64,000 bases of DNA from Setoptus koraiensis. Lineage: Eukaryota; Arthropoda. Below the pieces are notes generated by a model. That model was not told the origin of the DNA, did not search any database, and worked only from the letters and a program-made list of their open reading frames with translations. Shown one piece after another: positions 23,901 through 37,615 of the stretch; position 1 is the stretch's first letter, and the number at the start of each line of letters is the position of its first letter. The stretch covers positions 22,382,001-22,446,000 of the forward strand of contig CM106585.1 of the NCBI GenBank assembly GCA_048013815.1, in the 5' to 3' direction. Position numbers and translations under genes: made by a program.

Positions 23901-26599
23901 TGACAATCACATCTGATTCATCTGGTTGTGATCGCCATCAAATGTACATTTTCTGACATCAATGGTCGTTCTCTAGTGCCAGTTGTCACAATTGGCACAA
24001 TCGGCCCGCCAGGCCAATTCATAAAAGCTTATAATATAATCTTTATTTATTATATCGCAGTTTGTGTAATTATTGTCTGTATTTATGCCTATCGGTCAGC
24101 ATATACGCCGGCACGTAACAGGCCTGCCGGCAAGCAGTTTGACAAGCTCTGACGGTCTAACCCGCTCCAAGTTGAAAGTTGCAACTAAATCCAAGCCTGA
24201 AATTATGATATTACAATATATTTAATTATATTGCAAACAAGTGGAAATTGCTAGCCTCGGCTTGAGCACAAGACAAGTGGGCGCATTTATATTGCCATGG
24301 CACGAAAATAAAAATAAAAATGCCCGTCTCTCAACGACCAGAGCCGAGTTGCCGACGAAGGTCGGCAGAGCATTGAATCCTTCATCGAGCTTATTATTCA
24401 CTCTGACGACAATTGTGTGGAGAGGCACCCAGTCTGGCGCATCCGGCCACAATTGGCGATCATCGAGAGCTGAGATTAAGCTCAAAATTCGTTTTCTCCA
24501 AATCGCACTCACTTTAAATCCCATCAGCTGTGATGCAGATTGGTATTGGCTTGCGTGAGAGCCAATTATGGGGCCCATTTACAGCAACAATACAATTTAT
24601 TATTGCTACACTCATTTTGCAAATGACAATTGTCGACTTTGCACACTTTGTACATACACTTTACACTGTACCAAAGGTTTATACAAAGTGTTGTCTGGCC
24701 AGCACTTTATTTTATATTTTATACCATATAGTATTGGTGCACCGTCGTGTCTCGTTGCAGTTTGGCAAGCTCTGGATGTTGCTTTAACCGCTAACGTGAT
24801 CACAATCAGGATAACTCGTTTAACGATGTTTGTTGTCGGTGTTGGCTGGCCAACAAACGGCTAATACGATAGCCCAACAACCTTGATAATAACAACAACG
24901 GTCGTAATTGCATTTGCAAGCGTGGTCCGAATAACAATCAATACAAGTGAATTATTGCAAATAGTGCCAGCGCTGGCATGATTGAGAAAAATGATGATAG
25001 AGAGGATTATATTGTTATTGAGTTGTTGCATTGTTGTCGTCGTTGTTGTTTGTTTGGCTGCGAGAAATTTCTTCATTGGTGCCCTTCGACCAACAATTGT
25101 GGCAATTGTGGCCATTGTTATTCGTGTTGTTGGCGCTAAGTTGGGGCCAAGTGCTCGTGCACTGCGCCTACACAAAACAAGATCAATCAATGGAGAAAAG
25201 AGAAAATTGGGGCCCTCGACCGATGATGGCTTGCGCTGTGTGTGCGTCGGCTGTTCACCGGACACCGGATAGGACCGGCACAGACGAGATAAATCGCCCC
25301 AGACTATGGCGCGGCGCGGGCTCTGTGGCACGGGCTGTGTGGCACGGAGAGACGCTCATTCGAGGCGAGCCATTCTCGCCAATTATCCGGTCCTGATTAA
25401 CCGTCGCACGTCGCCATACCCGCACCCTCGCCCAGACCCATACCCGGTACACCGGTAGTACCGGTCCGGTACCCAGAGCCAAGTGTTGTGATATAGCCGG
25501 CAAATGGCACTCGCCAGTGGCCACCGGTGAGTGGCAAATAGAAATAAATTCAATTTACTCAAGGCCGGCATTTGTTTGCTCTATTAGAGTGCACACAGAT
25601 TGGCGAATTGCCGGCTATCAGTATGACACTATCTCGTAATGTGGTGACACAAAACTACAACCATTTGCTACACACCATCGTACCATATGACACCAGGTAA
25701 CGCTGACACTCAGCTGTATTTTGTAGCTGTCAATAGCTGTCAAGAGTCAGCTGACAGTTACTGAGTGTTTTACAACACAACAAAGTGTCAGCATGTTCTC
25801 GCCCAAACCAATCCATTTGTGTGGCCTCATGCTTTGTATTTGGCTTTGTTTGTATTTAGTGTCAAGTTAAATTGTTAATAAATTGTGACGCCGCCATATA
25901 AGTGTGCCACTATCACTGTTATACTCATGAGTTGTCAACAAACAATTGCAGTCAATAAATTATAACCTCAAATATCTTGCCGGCTCAGCTAACACGTGAC
26001 AGCACGTGATATTGTTTCGAGTGGGGCGCCTCGCTGCAAGCGGCCGACAAGAGAGAAGTCAGTGCGTTGCCAGGCGACAAGATGATGTTATAAATATTTT
26101 ATTTTATATTATGTAATATTCAGTTTGTTGTGCTTGCGGGTGCAAGCCAGTGCATGCATAGATAGACTAATATCAATACCATAATTATTGGCCGGGCCCC
26201 ATTGTGTTGTGCGAGCAAGTGGGTCGTTCTATCTTGTCCCTTGAACCTGATTCATCAATGCTGAGGCCGGATAAAATTAATGATGCTATCAAGGCCACTG
26301 TCGAGGCCTCTATGGAGGCATCGAGCTGGCCTTGCGGAGACATGCTAATGCCAACAATGGTGCGTCGTGACAAACGTCGATTGTCATCATTAGACGACCA
26401 AGGCAACTTGCGCTGTATTTGCGATATTTCAAATAACAATAATATAATGACAATGATAATGGTAATACATGTAGTAATAATGATAATAATAAAATGGGCA
26501 AGTGTGCAAACGCAAACAAATGAGCCAAGCGGACACTCATAATTGTTCTGGCCCACTTAGGCAAATACCAGCCCGACTTGGCCGGCGGTGCGGCTTGTC

Positions 26600-26658
26600 G
26601 CCGGATTGCCGGGTTGCCGGGTTGCCGGGTTGCCGGGTCGCCCGGTTGCCGGGTTGCC
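26600..26658. repeat. GCCGGGTT 8-bp minisatellite
   Basis: About seven head-to-tail copies of an 8-base unit, the first (GCCGGATT) and one middle copy diverged. It is intergenic. Confidence 0.85.
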
Positions 26659-27683
26659 ATGGCCACGCGAGTGCCAAGCGACTGAAGAGGCGCCCATATC
26701 GACCAAATTGGAAATGGATCGGAATGGCTTGTTGGGGGAGCGCGCTTAGCCGCGCTCTATTGGACACACAATATACTCACTGCAACATGCATTTGTCAAC
26801 AGTGACCCCTCTGGCCCTCGTTGTAATATCCGCGAATTTCGTCGAGCCGAGCTCGCTTGTTTTGAGACAATGCTTCGAGGAATGCCACCGCTGTTGCTGC
26901 CGCCGCCGCCGCCATCGGAACCATTGAACGGTCGCTGACAAAAACAAGTGTCAGTTGGCGAATGCCAAACGAGAAGGACATGTCGTCTGTATATATATCG
27001 GATAAATATATATATATGCGATTGAGGAAGCAGCGGCCTATATCAGTGGCAGTTGTTTGAGTTGCGAATCTCTTCTTGCAGCTTGCTCTCGATCTTCGTT
27101 CTCTCTGTGACGGTCAGAGTCTGATCGTCGACACAATCGATCTCTATCTCGGGCTCGGATGGCGCTGCCGCTCTGGGCCGCCATTTGAGGCCAAAAGGGA
27201 GAAAGAGAGAGATAAAGCAAACAGAGTGGACAGCCAGACAAAGGAAAACGGCAATTTCTAATAAGGGTCTTGATATTACCGGCACATAGTTAGGCCATGC
27301 AGTTTCTCTCAATGCCATTGGCACAAAGCGAGCGATAGAGTGACAGTGAGCAAGTGCCTCTGGTGTAACAATCGGGGGATATGTTGCTTTCGTTGTTGTC
27401 TCACTGTCTGACAATGGCCATTGATGGCCATTGGCAGATATATTACATGATCACATTCGATTCGATCATTTTCTGGGGGGCTATTTCTGGGGATATTGTT
27501 TGAATTTTAATGATTTGCCACTGCCAAAAGAAGAGGAGGCACGCAAAACTGGTAAACTGGGCCCCATCTAGACCTGCAATGCTGCTGGCAGGCTATTTTT
27601 ATCATCACACGTGAGCAAGATGATAAAATGCACCCCGACAAATACCCCGGCTGGGCATCGATAGTGATGTAATAATGATAAAA

Positions 27684-27708
27684 ACACACACACACACACA
27701 CACACACG
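27684..27708. repeat. (CA)n microsatellite
   Basis: About twelve CA units ending in a CG variant. Confidence 0.85.
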
Positions 27709-27899
27709 CACATAAATACATACATGTACATGATAAATGTGGACAGCGACTTTTATTACTTATTCATACTGTCTGCACACCGAACGCGACGCATCCTTGC
27801 CTTTTTTATCCATTACATAACTCAAATACACACTGCACGTATAACTCGTCTGACAAGTTGTATCTGGGCCGAGCGGGCCCCTGCTTTTTCGCGCGACTT

Positions 27900-27996
27900 G
27901 CTGGCTCGTCTCGCTGGCTCGTCTCACTGGCTGGCTCGTCTCACTGGCTCGTCTCGCTGGCTGGCTCGTCTCACTGGCTGGCTCGTCTCACTAGCC
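27900..27996. repeat. GGCTCGTCTCACT minisatellite
   Basis: About six copies of a 13-base unit (CTGGCTCGTCTCA), some lengthened to 17 by an extra CTGG. It is intergenic. Confidence 0.85.
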
Positions 27997-28508
27997 GAGG
28001 CCCCTCGAAAAAACAACGAGCAAGGTGCAAATATCGGCTGCGTAGCGCTAAGTAGCCGTCGGCTGATTGTGCTGTGATTCTCCTGTTTGACCGACGTTTG
28101 CATTATGTAGAGGGTGTTTGCAACAATAATTCATTGATACACTGGCTGCCCAAACTTTGGGCCCCAAAGTGCATTTTTCGAGCACTCGAACAGTCACGGT
28201 GAAGTGCGTCGTTGTGCAAACTGTTTATCACTTGGGGCGCCCGTTCGCCGTCCACCATTCAAGGGGACACTTCGAGGTGCCAATATTCATGGCAGCCAGT
28301 GGTCGCGTAGGTGAGCCGCTGTTGGCAAGTGCAAGTTTTCTTTTGCAAATTTTCATTTTGCTTTTTGTTGGGCCCACGACAATTGAAAAAATCTTCTTCT
28401 CGGAACTGAAAAACTATTTTGACTACTCGTACTCACAAAATTGATTTTGCAAGCGGCACACACACACTTTATATATAATACAAACTCATGCCGATGGGTA
28501 ATATGTCC

Positions 28509-28530
28509 GCCGATGTGTATACACATCGGC
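28509..28530. repeat. 22-bp perfect palindrome
   Basis: GCCGATGTGTA followed directly by its reverse complement, with no spacer. Confidence 0.75.
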
Positions 28531-31500
28531 AAGTGTCTAGGAATTTTTAATAGAATTTTTGATGAGCCCGAGCGTGCGAGTGAACCCGTCGATGAAATGA
28601 TTTCCAGCACGCATTTCGTCCAATTTATACAACGTACCAATAGATGGCCACTGTGGCGATGTTTTCAAGGGGCCCGCCGCTGTCGCTTTGGACTGTAGAC
28701 TTTACAGTGTCCAATTCGCAGTCCGCACTGTCTGGGCTCCAGAGCTCGGAGTCGATTTTGTGAATTTTGCGAAATTGACACATTTTATTTTTGGCACCAA
28801 GCGGGCCGGCCAATCGTGCGAGAGAATTGTTTTTCTCAGTCAGATTGGCCCTGAGTCAATATTAGATTAGAGCGTGACCAATGAGCGTAGCACATGACCG
28901 TAAATAATGATAATGACATTATGAATTCTCCGTCTCGTCGAGGCCGCACTCTCGAGCCAGCTCGCCATCTCGCCATCTCGGGCTAGCTCGCCATCGGGTC
29001 GTTGCAAGTTGCAACAGTGTTGGTGATGTTGCAACTTGCAACATTGAGCCATGTAGTTGCCGTGATAATGTTCGTGGCTCGAGCACAGATTTCGCCCGGC
29101 CGATCTAATCCGCTGAAACGAACGCTGCTGCCGGCAAGCGACAATTGAGTTGCGCAATGCGAGTTTATTAGCCCACAAACGGGATAACGGGACATTCGGG
29201 CATACATTGTGTGTATCCAGAAGATGATAGATTGAATCGCGCAAGACCAAACTAGCCCACCCCAGAGCGGAAATCCCAAGCGCCCACGAGATTGGGGCCC
29301 TGGAGATGGGCCCATCGAGCTGGCAAATGGCAAAGCCAATTTAAAGCCCAAAATCAGGATATATCCACGGGCCGACGATTGGCCTCCTATAACCTAATTG
29401 AACTGGCAACATTGAATGGTCAGGGCCGCAGCGCCGAACCATTAAGGCGCCCCTTTGAATTCTGGCCCCGTCTCGGGGGTGGCGCTGGCCAGATTTTCCA
29501 GTCGCTGACCATTATCAGCCGCGATGCTTTTGTTTGTTTGTTTGTTTGTTTGTGTTCCTGTGACGCTCCATCTATCATCGCAACAAACAACACGGAAACA
29601 ATGGGCCCCGTTACAACGGAATGGCAAATGCAACGGCGCACAATTCGCCGGCGAAATTTTTGCCAATTTTTCTCCTACGAGAGGGGGCGAGAGAGCGCGA
29701 AAGCGAGCTGATAACAAGAGTCCAGCAGGAACTGGCTGGCACGAGATTGATCGGACGTCAAACAAACGGCCCAGAACCTTTGCAACAATCTGTTCATCTG
29801 GCCGGCCGTGTGCGGCATTAGGCAAGGCGATTATCTTAATTCTAATGGGGCCCGGCCGGGCAAGAGAGAGAGAGAGAGAGAGCAGAAATTAGAGCGGTTG
29901 AGGCCGAGTAAATCATTATTTTTGATGGGCAGCCTCGGCTGGGGCCCATCAAAAGCCGAACGCACTCGCTTGAGCGAAATTCGCGCAGCTCAGGCTGGCA
30001 TCGCTGGCGTTTTGCTGCGGTCAATATCGCGCTCCAATCGCTCGGTTTGTTTGTCTTTTTTAGTTGCGCAATTTGATTGCGACAGCTAGAATTGCGGCCT
30101 GTGAGGCCTGTGAGGCATCTGAGGCATTTGGGGCATTCGGGCATCCGGGGTACATGAGGCATTTGAGGCAAATAAACAGTCAAAAACAAGCGATTTGGCG
30201 TGTTGTTGGCTGTCTGACTCGCTGGCGGGCGTCGTATAAACTAAACCGGGACGCGCGTCACTCGTTCGTTATCAGACCAATCAAAATGGAATTTGCTTGT
30301 CAGGCTCACGAGGCCGTGCGATATGAGCCGGCCGCCAGCCTACTGCAACACGTCGGGCCGGCTTAGCCGTCCGCCAGTTTCGGCAATTTCGCCTCGGGCC
30401 TCAATTAGGACTAAACAGGCAACTATTACAGTGACTGGCGCGCTTTTGTAATTGAACATGGCATTTGGGCCGTAAATTTCATATGTCTCAGCTAGCCGCC
30501 CCGCCGGTTGCCGGTTGCCAGTTACCAGTTACCAGTGAGGCCCATAAGGCACCAGGTATGTGAGCACTGCGGCATCAACATCCAGCGCTCAAGCGAGCGA
30601 GCGGGCACAGAAATAATAATAATAAAGCGATGCTTTCGAGAGCCACAGAAACATTAATGGCGCCCGTCGTATCATATAGAGCGTACGAAAGCTTGTCGGA
30701 GCAACCGAATTGGGGCCCATGCCGCGACTCACGGGCCACGGGTGCCCAAGCCCGTGAGTCACGGGTGCCCCAGAGAGCTCTAACTTAGGGTCTCTAAGAT
30801 GCGGCTAAGCGCATGAGCGCCGCTCGCGATTTCATGTAAGATAGTGACTGAATAATCCAGCCAAATCGATAGAAAGAGCTTGCGAGAACTCACCTCATCA
30901 TCACGTTGCCGGCGCACTTTCGACACCAACTAAAAACATATTTATACCGAGCGATTTATATTTGTACCGAAGCTTGTAGGCGGCGCCGAGCCACGGCTTA
31001 ATATATAAATTGTATAATAATGAGCCACATGTAGCCATGATAGCGATATCGAGCCGATGAGCCACAGATAAATGTGGATCGGATAATTGTTGAGAGGTCC
31101 GCCGCTGCTCTGCGCTTCAACCATGCCAACACACGATGTGTGGCCCGATAAATTGATGGATAGTCGTTTGAGCCGCAGCATCGGCCGGCAATGGGGGAGC
31201 ATCGATACTTGTTATTATTATTGTTGGCCCGACAACAACATTTGCCAACACAACACTGGCTGATGCAATGCGAACCGCCAGCAATATTGGGGCCAGATAA
31301 GAGCAACAATAACATGAATGTATAAATATATCCCTTGCTCGCTTAGCGATTGGCTCGATTCAATCGAGTCGATTGGCTCGATTGGCTGCCCTCGAGAAGA
31401 TGAGACTGTCGACTGTTGGCATGGTACGCGATTTCGGCTGACTGCAACAGTGCCACTGCTACCTGCACGTGGTAAGAGGGCACAGGTAGCCGGCGGATTG

Positions 31501-32553
31501 TTTGGTGCAAAAAAAATAAACAAGACAATTTGCCAGACTCGTGGCAGTTGCGTCCACGTATACGCCTGGGGTATTTCGCTCATTGGGGCCCCGGCTCGGC
31601 TTGCAAATGCGACTTTTTGGTCAAGTTGCAGGCAAGTGTAAACAAGGCCAGTTATTGCTCAATTGCAGTGTTGAAAATTGATAGAGTGCACTGATTGGCT
31701 TGTGTGTGTGTGTGTATCATCGAAATTGTATTAATGCGCTCGTTGGGGCTCGATTGAGAGGCCAACGACAATATTGCCGCACTGGCAATATTTGTGCCGA
31801 TTGCTATGTCAACATAGGCTGAGATATTTGTTTTTTTTTTGCCTTTATCACGCCAACACTAACTAACAGTCAACTACGGTCCTCGTCAGCTATTTCTGAA
31901 CTTGCCGGCCGCCGGCTAAGCTCGGCTAACTACCCATTTTCTCTGTGGTACCGGTACATTTAGTATTGAGCATCAGTAAAAAACACGGTAAAAAATAATA
32001 TTTTCATAACAATAATAGATGCTCTTGAGTTGGATACATTCAACGGCGTCTATAGTGGGCCCCGTCAGACGGACGACACGCGACAAAATGCGAAGCGTCC
32101 CTTCGCGGGCAACTTGTTTTCCGAGCCTCGGACAAAAAAAACACAGTCTGAGGGGCCCCATGGCAAATCGGAGGTCGCGACACTGTCGCTCGGTTGCGCT
32201 GGTCGGTCAGTGAGTCAAGCTAAACAAAAACTAGAAACAAGTGCTCAGATTCGCCAGGCCGTCAAGCGTGGCCTAAATCCGATCTGCATCATGTACTTGC
32301 TCTCTCTCTCGCTCCGCTACACACCCGACTCAACGTGGCGCTTCCGAAGAGGCCCCCATTCTGACAGGTTTGTGATGCATTTCGAGCGTTGTTGCCGGCC
32401 TCTTGTTGGTCGATGGCATAATAGGACTGCATATTATGCGCTCAACTTTTATTTCGAAGCGTAATTGTATTTATTTCGTCTTGTTTCGGCCCATTCAGCG
32501 GCCATTTGATGTGTCCTGAGCGCGCACTCTGGACAATTTGTTGATTTTGGTAT

Positions 32554-32643
32554 TCTCGATGTGCCCACTCTCGATGTGCCCACTCTCGGTGTGCCGATGC
32601 TCGATGTGCCCATGCTCGATGTGCCCATGCTCGATGTGCTGAT
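32554..32643. repeat. Six-copy 15-bp minisatellite
   Basis: Six consecutive 15-base units based on TCTCGATGTGCCCAC. The last four change to GCTCGATGTGCCCAT-like variants, so two sub-families lie side by side. Confidence 0.85.
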
Positions 32644-33613
32644 ACTTGACGAGATCGAGGTCGGAATGATTAATAGTTTAAATTGTCGTCACAAAGATCA
32701 AGTTGCCGAATGAAAGATAAAAAGTAAAATGACACACAGCGAGTGGCGAGTGACGCATTAATCATTTGGCGTCATTGTAATACAATCAAGATTATGCAAA
32801 TGAATTTAAGTGTCGGCAGTGCCGGCGAGTGCTGCCAGCGATAAGTGGGGCCGACGGGGCCCCGGCTAAAGAGCGCACGTCATCAATAATAGAAAACTTA
32901 TCACATTTTTGCATACTCTGTGCATGCCTACGTCTGTCCAAAAGTGGTAAGTGGGGCCGGCGAATACACTGGCACAACGCGTAGCCTCACTGTACAGTGG
33001 CCGCTGCACACTGTGGAATTGGTTGCAAAATAACCGGCCTGGCGGCTATTTATTTATATACATACACTACATATATACATAATACCGATATATATATATT
33101 GCGCAATACATAATATACGCAGTATGCGCGTACTGCTGACAAAAGAAGGGGCCCCGACAACAACAGCAGCAACAACAACAACAGCGGCAACAACAACAGC
33201 AACACATGCAGCACTTGTGACCGACAGAATAATTTCAATGCATCTGCCTTTGCGGCCTCTACCACTGGCTGGCATGACACTCCATTTGGGGACACTCCTG
33301 GCACACACCGAGCAACATACTCACTACTCAGTGCTTTGGCTAACACACTTTCGTGACAATATATCACCACTGGCGCCCCCATGCTGCATAAATGCTGATA
33401 TCGAGGCGACTGGCGCCAGGCGGCTGAATTGGGGCCCACAATGGCAACCAGCGCCAAGCTGGCATTCACTTTGGGCTGCGCTCGCTCGTGCTTGGTTCGG
33501 CCCAAGTTCGGGGGGCCCCAAAGTGGATTTGCAGCTTCTGGGCAGTGGGGTTGCGAATTGGGGCCCCTGAAGCTGCACAAGATGTGACGATCCGGCCCGG
33601 TGACACGGACACC

Positions 33614-33679
33614 GATGGCAACGCGACGGCAACGCGACGGCAACGCAACGGCAGCGCAATGGCAAACCGATGGCAACGC
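33614..33679. repeat. Six-copy 11-bp minisatellite
   Basis: Six adjacent 11-base units of the GACGGCAACGC type, with point differences between copies. Confidence 0.8.
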
Positions 33680-33881
33680 AACCGAGTGCAACGAGAGCGC
33701 CCGAAAAAAGCGCCCCTCTGTGGAGGCGTCATAGCGGAGCCCCCTCAGTGTTGCGCAAGCTTGTATGACGAGTACGTGATAGATTAAGTAGATTCCGATG
33801 GCATCTGGATCAATGCTTATCCCTATCGGCCTTATCTGGCGCGATGCGGGCCGGACCGGCCCGGCGCTGCGTCGGGCGCGC

Positions 33882-34076
<195 letters not shown>

Positions 34077-35493
34077 CTGCGACACTGGCTCGAAAATGCA
34101 CCGGCCGAGTGACCGTCGCCATTGACTAATTTGCGCCGATGCCAACAACTACTCTAGTGTCGTGCAGTGTGACGCATGTGAATAATAAATATAATAGAAT
34201 GGCGAGCTCAACTTATTATTATATTTCATTACATAATGCACTCTAGCCAGTGTCAAATAACTGTGTGTGTGTGTGCACGTAGTGCGCGCCAAGTGCCCGC
34301 TTATAACTGTGACAACACAAGGTTAGTCGCTATATAAAGAGAGACAAAGGTGTGAAGGGGAGGGTGAAAACGGCAGAGGGGAGACCGAAAAGGGAGAGTG
34401 AAAAGTATTGCCAGTTGGCGACACTATTTGTGGGGCCACTGTTTGAGTTGCATAATGGAATTAAAAGTGGCTGCGTGGCTCGCAAGCGCCGCCGGTAATA
34501 AAGCCAACTGTCATGCCAACTTGCACGCCAGTAATGAAAGTAATCAGATACAAGTAGCGAGATAAAGCAGATTATCGCCTTTCGTCTCGGCGAGCGAGCC
34601 TCGACTTGCTACAAACATGCTAATGTGCCAGCCAGCATGCCCACTACGAGACAGGGATCACTCTCGATGCGGGCGCCACCTGAACAACAAATCAACAAAT
34701 GGTGGTGCACTATCTTTAGTTGGCGCACTCACACTGAGCGCTTGTCAGAGTGCGCGAAAATCGCTAGCTACCCGCGCCGCGCCTCGCCTCGCCAGCTACC
34801 TGTGCGCCATGGTGACTAATTGAACGCGTCAGTGACATTTGCACCAATACACACTTTATGGCATTTGGTACGCGTTACCTGTGCTACCTGTGACAGGCTG
34901 CGATGCAGTGTATATTAGTGTGGCCAGCGCCAGTGCGGATGGGCCCCATGCCAGATAACCAAGATGCGAGGCACCGGCAAATCGGATGCGTGTGAGCGAC
35001 AATCATCATCCAATTATGCGTCGGGCTAGGCAAATTTCGCTGGCCGATTGGCCGGTCTGGCAGCGTCACTTGGAGCCAATCTAATCTGGCTAGCCGTGGA
35101 GACTAGCGTTGCCGACCGAGCAGAGCGGTCAATTATCTGCTCGCTGTCAGTGCTGCTGGCCCTCGGTTGGCCAGGGGCCCCAGCTGGCGAGGGGCCTCAG
35201 ATGGCTCACTGCCCCAGTTGGTCGACGGGGCAAGAGAGAAATTGAGCCAGAGTGGGCAGAACAGGAAGTGGCGGCGCAGAATTAATGACACAATAATTAA
35301 TTAATATTGTTCATTCGTAATCTGCTGCCGGGCTACTGGCACAGCGGCACAGTAGATTACGACGACGACATTAGACATTGCGCGCAAACACTGGATTGGT
35401 CGCCGCAACCGGCGACAGGTAACCGCGCCGCCGACTAATGCCGCTCGGCTCCCCTCACGCAGCAACCCGGAATAGATTAATCAATCAGCTTAC

Positions 35494-36087
35494 CTGTGCC
35501 TCTTGGTTTTGTCGGTCGCTGTTGTTGTTGGCGGCGGTGGCCGGTTGGCCGCCCAACACAGCTTGCATTCTTTCTTTGGCCTCGATCAATTTCTGGCACA
35601 ACACTTGCCGCTGGCGCTGATAGTAGGTGGAATGGTCCAATTTCACAGAAATAGTCTCTTGATGATAATTGTTGCTGTTGTTGCTGTTGCTGTTGCCGTA
35701 GTTGTAGCTGTAGGTGTTGTTGGCCACTTGAAAGTTGTTGCTGGTTGGCGCGTAAATGGGCGGCATTGCTCTGTTGTTGCTGCTGTTGTTGCTGTTGTTG
35801 CTGCTGCTGTTGACAGTGTTGTGCTGCTGGTGGCGTGCCGAGTTGAGCGTTTTGAGCTCGTGATTTTCGTTGCGTGATTGCGGCGCCCCAATGGGCGAAT
35901 TGGCGCCGCCAGTGTCACTTCCGTTGTTGTCCGCTGCGCTGGCCACATTGCGGCTTGCGTAGCATGCCGGCGCGTCGGTCTTGAAAGGATTTCTGCTATT
36001 CACTCTAGAGTCAGCCGATGAAATGGTCGACACTGGCGCCTGGTGCGGCTGGGGGCGCGAGCCGGGCGGCGGCGGCCGACTGGGCAT
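35494..36087 (-). CDS. First coding exon of an unknown Asn/Gln/Ser-rich protein
   Basis: 198 codons from ATG 36085-36087 to a good donor (CAG/GTAAGC, phase 0) at 35494/35493. If unspliced the frame ends two codons later. The protein begins proline-rich (MPSRPPPPGSRPQPHQAP), then has Asn/Ser-rich tracts and SYNYGNSNSNNSNNY. It ends with a predicted helix (YYQRQRQVLCQKLIEAKERM). The codon mixture (CAA, CAG, AAC, AAT) and the clear donor support real coding. I do not recognise the family. The composition is typical of long first exons of transcription or RNA-binding regulators, which is only an analogy. Remaining exons must lie to the left on the minus strand, in or beyond the 17-kb gene-poor region. 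Confidence 0.6.
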
Positions 36088-36839
36088 GGCTACCTGTGTG
36101 TATTTGTGTGGCGGCCGGCTGTCGGATATAATTCACTATTGCCTACTATACACTGTATTCACTAATTAGCTAATTGGCTCTGTTGGCTTCGATGGCCTCG
36201 TTGGCTGCGTTGGCTTTGCTCTATTGGCTCTATTAGCCAATGATGTAACTCTCTGACAAACTGCGACAAACTGCCGCTAGAATATTGGTGGTCGCGAAAA
36301 ACAAACAAACACTTGCGAGTGGCGCACTTTTGCCGTAATTACGCGCGCGTATATATTTGGCGATTATTAGCAAATGCAGGTCTGCAGCAAGTTATTGTGT
36401 CCACTCTCTGGTGTGCATTTACACATGCCTCATTTACATATGTCTCTATCATATATCACAACATTGGCTGGATCGGCTGCGCGAATCGGTGGTGCGAATA
36501 AGTGGCAAGATAAGAATCACGACAAGTTGCTGTTGCAACTTGTGCGCTGCGGTGCGATATTGAATTGTTGTCGTTGTCGTCGTGGTCGCTAATATTTGAA
36601 TGTCCTCTCAATATGCACTCTGAGGCGCCTAGCTCCGCATACGTTTACGTTTTGCCTAGAGTTAGTTGGTGGATATGATTCAATGTTTTTCATGTGTCTC
36701 CAATGTAATTACAGGCTATCGCTGACTGCATTTCGCTGCATATCTCTCACGGTGTGTGTGTGTGTGCCTCGGTGCCACCCAAAGTGAGTACTGAGTTGTC
36801 GGTGTGCGCGCTCGCAAGTCATTTGCGTTCGTTGCCGCA

Positions 36840-37137
36840 AACCCGAAAAGAAAAAGAGGCCAACAGCGGACACGGTCGCCATGGCGGCCTCAGGTCGCGA
36901 AAGTCGCTATAGCATCTGAGCAGCCGTCTGAGCGGAGTGGCGCGCCGTTCAGCGCCGACAGTTCGCCACGCAGCTAGCGTGCGCGCCGTGCCCAAATAAC
37001 GCGCCGCTTCTTCCCTCTGCCTCCCACAACCATTACGGGACTCGCCAAAGCCAGTTTGGGGCCCCGTCGAGCGCCAGTTTGGGGCCCGTCGAGCGTCGGA
37101 GCAGGCGCACTGTGCCTCGCACGACGCGAGTTAGCCG
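36840..37137 (+). other. Candidate 5' non-coding exon of an unidentified transcript
   Basis: A GC- and CpG-rich stretch ends in a consensus donor (TTAGCCG/GTAAGT) at 37137/37138. It contains a tandem duplication, 37050-37072 and 37073-37094, each copy carrying a GGGGCCC motif followed by GTCGAGC. No downstream coding exon was found on the plus strand before the Scratch gene at 51.9 kb. The start coordinate is approximate. Confidence 0.3.
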
Positions 37138-37579
37138 GTAAGTTTGTGCGCGCACGGTTAGCGAGCCTCGTCTCGTCTCGTCTCGGGCCGGGCCGGCCCA
37201 CCCTGCCGCTCCGCTCAGTTGTACAAGTGAACGGGATCTATCATTATTTTGTGCCCAAGTCGCTGGCGTGCTCCTCCGGTCACCCGGCCCACTGTTTGCT
37301 CAGGGCCCGCGTGTGCGTTCAAACTCGCGCATAGCGGCTCACCGAGCCAGTTAAAAGTGCCCCCCGCTTTGTGTAGCAAATGTGCCAGTGTGCGCACCCA
37401 AAAAACCGGAGCAATGCGTTATATACGTATATCTATGTATAAAAGAGTTTGCTCGCACAACTGGCACAGCGACTGAGTGGGCGCACATTCGCCACCTGCC
37501 AACTGACAGCGCCGCCAGCCGACTACGCAAGCAACTGATGCAGCAGCAGCAGCAGATGCCTCCCCCGCAGTAGGCGCCG

Positions 37580-37615
37580 TTACGTAATAGTGATTACGTA
37601 ATGATGATTACGTAA
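37580..37615. promoter_or_regulatory. Three TTACGTAA sites at exact 14-bp spacing
   Basis: TTACGTAA occurs at 37580-37587, 37594-37601 and 37608-37615. The linkers are TAGTGA and TGATGA. TTACGTAA matches the palindromic consensus of PAR-bZIP and C/EBP-related factors. The 14-base period may reflect simple tandem duplication or helical phasing. Confidence 0.55.

Noticed and set aside
27043-27414. 123-codon minus-strand frame with a hydrophobic segment
   Set aside because: It starts plausibly (MSDSETTTKATYPPIVTPE), but frames of this length are expected by chance in 64 kb of balanced DNA, and no family or motif is recognisable.
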